Shown here one piece after another: positions 59,751 to 64,000 of a stretch of DNA of 64,000 bases. The notes beneath the pieces were generated by a model, which ran no database searches, was not told the origin of the DNA, and saw nothing but the letters and a program-made list of their open reading frames with translations. This DNA is from Parvularcula mediterranea (GTDB taxonomy: Bacteria > Pseudomonadota > Alphaproteobacteria > Caulobacterales > Parvularculaceae): NCBI RefSeq assembly GCF_013085255.1, contig NZ_JABFCX010000002.1:1044501-1108500 (forward strand), read 5' to 3'. The position numbers were made by a program, and so were the translations under genes. Within the stretch, counting starts at the first letter, position 1. Every line of letters starts with the position of its first letter.

Positions 59751-61124
59751 ATGCTCGACAGACGCTCTTTCATGATGGGGACTGCAGGTGCCCTTGCGGC
59801 CTCTCCGCTCCTCCCCTCAGCAGCGCTTGCTGCTGACCGTTCCGGCTACAAGGCGCTTGTGTGCGTGATGATGCTGGGCGGCGCCGATACCCATGACCTC
59901 CTGATTGGTCATGACCAGCCCTCCTATGATGCGTGGGCGGATCAACGTCGCTCAATTCTCAACAATTACGAGGCAGGCGAAAACCCGACGGCACGTGCCC
60001 GGGACCGTCTCCTCCGGCTTGATCCGCTCAATGGGGGCGAGTTTGGCTCCAGGGCCTTCGGCATGCCGCCGGAGATGGCGTCGCTCAAGGACCTCTTCGA
60101 CAGGGGCGATATGGCCTTTGTACCAAATGTCGGCCCACTGATCGAACCGGTGACGCGCCAGCAGGTCAAGGACAAGACTGCTCGGGTCCCTTCCAAGATC
60201 GGCTCGCACAATGACCAGCGATCGACCTGGCAGGCCTTCTCTGGCGAAGGTGCCAAGGCGGGCTGGGGCGGCCTCATTCTCGATGCGGTGGGTGAAAGCT
60301 CTCCTTACACGGCGATTTCCGCGAGAAGTCAGACTGTGTTCCTGCAAGGTGAGGACACCGTGCAGCTTCAGGTCCCGTCCAATGGCCAGTTCAAGCGCGC
60401 CTACGGCATGGACAAGACGATCTACGGTAACGAAGAGATCACCCAGGCCATCCGGAGCTACTACAGCAATGCGGCTGACCACCTCTCCAACCCGCTGATG
60501 CGGGACATCGTTCGTGCACAGGGCAATGCCGTGGACAATATGGAGGTCCTCGCCGAGCTTCTGGATGGTCCCTCCATCGGAGATACGGTCCGGATCGAAG
60601 GCAATGGCTGGTCGCAACAGCTTGCGACGGTCGCCGACATGATCGGGCTCAGGAATGAGTTCGGTGTCAGCCGTCAGGTCTTCCAGGTGAGCGCGGGCGG
60701 GTGGGACACCCATAAGGACCAGCACGAGCGTATTCCTGGCCTCCTTGGGGGTCTCTCCCAGGCGATCGCCAGCTTCCAGGCTGCGATCGATGCGGCCGGT
60801 CTTTCAGATAGCGTAACGCTCTTCACGATGTCGGACTTTGGCAGGACCCTTCAGGCCAACTCGTCAGGGACAGATCATGGCTGGGGCGGTCACCACATGG
60901 TGGTTGGCGGCGCTGTCCGTGGTCAGAGGATTCACGGCCGTGTGCCTGAGTTTGCCCCTGACCACGACCGCGACTTCAAACGCGGCGCACTGATCCCTGA
61001 GATCTCCGTCGACCAATATGGTGCAGAACTGGCCCGCTGGTTCGGGCTCACCCAGAGCGAGCTGGATCTCGTCTTTCCGAACCGCCGCAACTTCGACCCG
61101 GGGGCGCTTCAGCTCTTCGCTTGA
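59751..61124 (+). CDS. DUF1501 family Tat-exported protein
   Basis: A 457-residue sulfatase-like-fold protein. It begins MLDRRSFMMGTAGALAAS, a Tat signal, and contains KALVCVMMLGGADTHDLL, SAGGWDTHKDQHERIPGLL and LFTMSDFGRTLQANSSGTDH with GWGGHHMVVGG, the DUF1501 blocks with possible metal ligands. Two ATGs six bases apart are possible; the second has AGGAGG at 8 bases, the first at only 2. It is paired with the DUF1800 gene and followed by a terminator. Confidence 0.92.
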   Translation: MLDRRSFMMGTAGALAASPLLPSAALAADRSGYKALVCVMMLGGADTHDLLIGHDQPSYDAWADQRRSILNNYEAGENPTARARDRLLRLDPLNGGEFGSRAFGMPPEMASLKDLFDRGDMAFVPNVGPLIEPVTRQQVKDKTARVPSKIGSHNDQRSTWQAFSGEGAKAGWGGLILDAVGESSPYTAISARSQTVFLQGEDTVQLQVPSNGQFKRAYGMDKTIYGNEEITQAIRSYYSNAADHLSNPLMRDIVRAQGNAVDNMEVLAELLDGPSIGDTVRIEGNGWSQQLATVADMIGLRNEFGVSRQVFQVSAGGWDTHKDQHERIPGLLGGLSQAIASFQAAIDAAGLSDSVTLFTMSDFGRTLQANSSGTDHGWGGHHMVVGGAVRGQRIHGRVPEFAPDHDRDFKRGALIPEISVDQYGAELARWFGLTQSELDLVFPNRRNFDPGALQLFA

Positions 61125-61147
61125 TGCGCTCAAAGGCCGATCGCAAG

Positions 61148-61186
61148 AAGGCCCCGCACGGATGTTCCGTGCGGGGCCTTATTTTG
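61148..61186 (+). terminator. Rho-independent terminator after the DUF1800-DUF1501 operon
   Basis: A 14-bp perfect stem (AAGGCCCCGCACGG with CCGTGCGGGGCCTT) around the loop ATGTT is followed by ATTTT. It ends the plus-strand operon and, with its A-side, could also affect the convergent VWA gene. Confidence 0.93.
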
Positions 61187-61209
61187 GTCTTTGCGGTGGT
61201 GCGAAGGGG

Positions 61210-61857
61210 CTAGCGCCAACTGAACTCGAGGCGCTCGAGGTCGTTGACCACCTGCCAGGTGCCGCCGCCTTCTTCGACACGGGCCTGCCAGTCTTCAAGC
61301 CGTTTCATGTACTCGCGCGGATCGACATTGTCCGACTTCAGCTTGGTCACATTGAGGGCGATGACATGGAAGCCGTCGAGGGTCAGGGGGATGTCCCTGA
61401 TATAGCCAGCGGGGAGATCTTCCTTGAGGTCCGAGAAGATGAAGATGACCTTCCGGCCCGTCTCCTTCTCGATCAGGAACTCCGAGGCCTGAAGAACGCC
61501 GCCTGTGATGTCCGTGTGGGAGGAGGGAGCGACGTCCTTGACGAAGCTGTCCACCCGCTCACGGAACTGGCGTTTCTGCTGGTTCGCGACCGAGGGACGG
61601 TCGTCGAAGTGCATCTTCGCGACGATGTCCCGCTCGGAGAAGCTGCCCGTATCGACGCGCGCGACGGCAAAGGCGTCGTCGGGTTCGAGGCGGGCGAGGA
61701 TCACGTTGATGATCTGCTGCGCCTGGTCGATCTCCCGGGTGTAGGTGCCCGACGTGTCGATCAGCATGTAGACCCCGGTGTTGGTCACAGGGGGCTCTCC
61801 ACAGGCAGCGAGGCTCGCTGCCATGGAGGTGGTCAGGGTAAGGATCGTTTTCCGCAT
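61210..61857 (-). CDS. von Willebrand A-like lipoprotein
   Basis: A 215-residue envelope protein. The signal ends in AASLAACGEP, a lipobox. The mature part resembles a VWA domain: GVYMLIDTSGTYTREID carries a MIDAS-like DxSxT, HTDITGGVLQASEF the distal Thr/Asp, and KVIFIFSDLKEDLP the later Asp. It is 10 bases downstream of the large membrane protein gene, with AGGAGG at the start. The pair may form one complex, with the VWA part in the periplasm. Confidence 0.85.
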   Translation of the reverse strand: MRKTILTLTTSMAASLAACGEPPVTNTGVYMLIDTSGTYTREIDQAQQIINVILARLEPDDAFAVARVDTGSFSERDIVAKMHFDDRPSVANQQKRQFRERVDSFVKDVAPSSHTDITGGVLQASEFLIEKETGRKVIFIFSDLKEDLPAGYIRDIPLTLDGFHVIALNVTKLKSDNVDPREYMKRLEDWQARVEEGGGTWQVVNDLERLEFSWR

Positions 61858-61867
61858 GGCTTCCTCC

Positions 61868-63322
61868 TTAGGCTGCCTTTTGTTCCTGAAGACGGGCTTC
61901 GGTGCTCTCCAGCATTTCCCGCGCGCCGGACGGGCTCTTCATTTCAGCGCGGACGTCGAGGAATCTGCGCTCTGCCCAGAGGGGAGCGAAGATCACGACG
62001 TCGTAGAGCTGGGCGAAGACCCGGCCGAATTCTTCGAAGACCCGGGCAAGGAGCCTCAGGCCAAAGGCGGAGACCATCAGCGTCCCCGATGCCATCCATC
62101 CGAGGACGGAGCGCATGGAATGGATGAAGGTCTCGAGCGGGATCGCGATGAAGGTGAGGGCGAAGGGCAGGATGAAGCCCATGCCCATCTGCGCCGCCGT
62201 GGTGATCCACAGGAAGGCGACTTCCTGGGTCTCGTCGCCACGAAGCACGGCCGAGGTCGCAAGCTCGTCCTGAAGGAGCAGTTCCCGCATATAGGCGAGG
62301 CCAGCCTCCACACAGGCGAGGGACAGGAGGAGCGTGAAACTGACCACCGCAAGGCGGTGCCTGACCTTGTCGGGCAGGGAGGCGATCACCGGGAAGAGCG
62401 AGGTGATCCTGAGGCATTCCATGAGGAAAAGGCCCATCGACAGCTCGACAAGGATGATGACGAGGGCAGCGATATCGGCGGTCTTGAAGCTGCCGATATA
62501 GGTGTTGCCGCCGACCATTTCGGACATGGGCCGGGCGATGAGGTGGAAGTTCACCACCGCGCCGCCTGTTGCGACGATAAGCACGAGGCCTGCGATAAAG
62601 AACTGGACCAGGGCCGATGACTGGAGCGCCATCGCCGCCTGATCGGTATCCTTATGAATATCCTCGAACTTCTTCATCGAGGCATCCACGGACGCAGCCC
62701 GCTCGTTGAGGCTCTCGACCCGGCCCTTGACGTCGCCGAGGAGCTTCACACTCTCCCGCCAAGCAGGGGCCATGTCGTGGAGATGCTTGTGCCGCTGTCG
62801 GCAATCCTCGCGGTAAGCCTTGTTGGCCTCCTCGCCGGCCTTCTTGAAGGAGCCGTGGATCGATTCGAGGACCTGCCGCAGAACCGGCTCCGCCTTGTCG
62901 GGCACAGCCGCGACGGCTTCCACCGCGTCGGCCCAGCCGGGAGGCGATGGCGGGTTGGAGGCAGACTTGGCGTAGTCTTCATCAAGGCGCGTGGCATGGC
63001 CTGCCAGTTCCTGATGAAGGGTTGGATAGTCGCCAAGGTCACGGCGGACCTTGTCGGAGAAGCGCTCATACTCTCGCTCCACGAGGCGGGCAGCGGCATC
63101 GCGGCCAGCGGCGAGAAGGACTTCGCGGTTCCGGGCGACCAGCCTTGTCCTGACACGGATCAAACTGCGTGAGGCAAAGCGTAGTCCTGCGCCGATGGCA
63201 GACGAGCTTTCGCTCAGAACGCTCTTGATGGGCACTCTTGCGAGATAGAGCGCCACGATGGCGCCTGTGATGATTGCAGCGGTGCCGGCAAAGCTGTCGG
63301 CGAAAAAAGTAGCGTCGGACAA
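61868..63322 (-). CDS. Polytopic membrane protein with long coiled coil, VWA partner
   Basis: A 484-residue protein. After one N-terminal helix (FAGTAAIITGAIVALYLARV) comes a charged, helical segment of about 190 residues (cytoplasmic or periplasmic coiled coil), then five membrane helices (VQFFIAGLVLIVATGGAVV, ALVIILVELSMGLFLMECLR, VVSFTLLLSLACVEAGLAY, QMGMGFILPFALTFIAIPLE, MVSAFGLRLLARV). A TTG start is chosen because GGAGG lies 8 bases before it; an ATG 27 bases upstream has a poor site. No known family. It is the first gene of an operon with the VWA lipoprotein. Confidence 0.75.
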   Translation of the reverse strand: MSDATFFADSFAGTAAIITGAIVALYLARVPIKSVLSESSSAIGAGLRFASRSLIRVRTRLVARNREVLLAAGRDAAARLVEREYERFSDKVRRDLGDYPTLHQELAGHATRLDEDYAKSASNPPSPPGWADAVEAVAAVPDKAEPVLRQVLESIHGSFKKAGEEANKAYREDCRQRHKHLHDMAPAWRESVKLLGDVKGRVESLNERAASVDASMKKFEDIHKDTDQAAMALQSSALVQFFIAGLVLIVATGGAVVNFHLIARPMSEMVGGNTYIGSFKTADIAALVIILVELSMGLFLMECLRITSLFPVIASLPDKVRHRLAVVSFTLLLSLACVEAGLAYMRELLLQDELATSAVLRGDETQEVAFLWITTAAQMGMGFILPFALTFIAIPLETFIHSMRSVLGWMASGTLMVSAFGLRLLARVFEEFGRVFAQLYDVVIFAPLWAERRFLDVRAEMKSPSGAREMLESTEARLQEQKAA

Positions 63323-63560
63323 GGGTAGCCCCTCCCGTTTAAAAACCATCGCCCACCGCAGGCGCGCAAAGGTCCGCACGCTGCCCATCGATCAGGGTGC
63401 TCACGGAAAAGGTCTGCATGCAGGCGAGTTCGCGGCGAAAGTGAGGCAAGCACCTGAGCGCCAGGCGTAGTCTAGTGTTGCAGCGCACAAGTATTCACTG
63501 CGTAACGCTCTTGATAGAGTGCGCGACAGCTGGTGGATTGTTCAGAAAGGGGAGAGGTTC

Positions 63561-64000
63561 ATGAAAAGGATAATCGGCGCGCTTGCCGCGATTTCTATGC
63601 TGTCCGTAGCTCCAGCTTATGCTGCAGTTTCCAGCACTTGTGGGGGCTCCAGTTGTACGCTGACCGAGCTGATTTCCGGCGAAACGATTACCATCGACGG
63701 TGTAACATTCAGCATCTCGGATTTCTTCGACACAAGCTCAGTGGCCCTCGATACCGACGTGATTACGGTCACCGGATCGTCTGAACCGGGGAAGGCGTCT
63801 TTGAAGTTCGAGGCAACACCGGCCCTCACCGTTATGGGTGATCTCGACTTTCTCGGTGCTGATTTCACGCTCGGCGCTGTGGTCGACATGATGTCGCCGG
63901 CGACGATCACAGGAGCATCCCTTGAGGCTGGTGCCGATGATCTTGCCATTTCAGGGCCCGGAGTTTCGTCGGCATTGTTCGACGTCGATGGCAGTTTCCT
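63561..64000 (+). CDS. Secreted protein of unknown function, 3' truncated
   Basis: The frame starts at an ATG with GGGGAGAGG about 4 bases upstream and stays open to the window edge, giving at least 146 residues. A signal peptide (KRIIGALAAISMLSVAPAYA) with cleavage near AYA-AVS is clear. The mature part is Ser/Thr/Gly-rich with two early Cys (STCGGSSCTLTEL), ITIDGVTFSISDFF and repeated short beta strands, as in CTERM-sorted surface proteins. The C-terminus that would decide this is outside the window. The 238-base gap before it shows no gene. Confidence 0.75.
   Translation, partial: MKRIIGALAAISMLSVAPAYAAVSSTCGGSSCTLTELISGETITIDGVTFSISDFFDTSSVALDTDVITVTGSSEPGKASLKFEATPALTVMGDLDFLGADFTLGAVVDMMSPATITGASLEAGADDLAISGPGVSSALFDVDGSF

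Overview
The window looks like a chromosomal segment from a GC-rich alphaproteobacterium, probably a marine member of the Parvularculales/Hyphomonadaceae kind. The class follows from gene order: dnaX-ybaB-recR, ubiE-ubiB-coaBC, ihfB-lapA-trpF-trpB-trpA-accD-folC, and small families typical of the class (DUF2853, DUF2244, DUF817, a CHCC zinc-finger protein). TonB receptors, Tat/lipobox proteins and a VPLPA-CTERM-like protein fit a marine member. The order-level guess is inference. No tRNA, rRNA, CRISPR array, insertion sequence or prophage was seen. Genes are packed tightly: many same-strand neighbours share ATGA-type start/stop overlaps, six convergent pairs share a 4-base CTAG/TTAG in which both stop codons interlock, and no gap exceeds 300 bases.

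Layout. 1-8 kb: a 5'-truncated ACT plus deoxyribosyltransferase-like protein; an operon of a PhyH dioxygenase, NudC and two small proteins; a winged-helix regulator with its membrane partner; a lipoprotein/hydrolase pair; the SRP RNA; a SemiSWEET; and a DERD-membrane-protein/XRE operon. 8-12 kb: dnaX, ybaB, a compositionally odd membrane gene, recR and a glycosyltransferase-like gene. 12-20 kb: ahcY with a strong palindrome upstream, dienelactone hydrolase, epimerase, LMW phosphatase, DUF885 peptidase and priA. 20-33.8 kb: SDR, thiolase, a ThiF-like enzyme, dut, folC, accD and the trp genes, which are broken up by a metzincin-type lipoprotein, a small membrane protein and a GNAT gene, followed by ihfB. 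34-41 kb: a TonB receptor with an FNR/FixK-type box upstream, ubiE, ubiB, a beta-barrel protein, coaBC and a TraB/GumN lipoprotein.

41-48 kb is the most accessory-looking part. It holds a flagellin carrying a LamG-like domain, a small His/Cys secreted protein, a ZnuD-like TonB receptor with long His/acidic stretches, a vanadium-dependent haloperoxidase and an orphan ABC ATPase. 48-58 kb mixes small conserved proteins, a VPLPA-CTERM-like protein, nth, pyrF, a short proB, an unusual ribbon-helix-helix plus EF-hand protein, an acyltransferase and rph. 58-64 kb has a DUF1800/DUF1501 secreted pair, a von Willebrand-type lipoprotein with a large membrane protein, and the start of a secreted protein that runs off the right edge.

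The best candidates for undescribed biology are the RHH/EF-hand protein (55.2-56.0 kb), the VWA lipoprotein plus polytopic membrane protein (61.2-63.3 kb), the LamG flagellin (41.9-43.4 kb) and the ACT/NDT-like protein at the left edge. All domain calls are from reading the sequence; no search was run.
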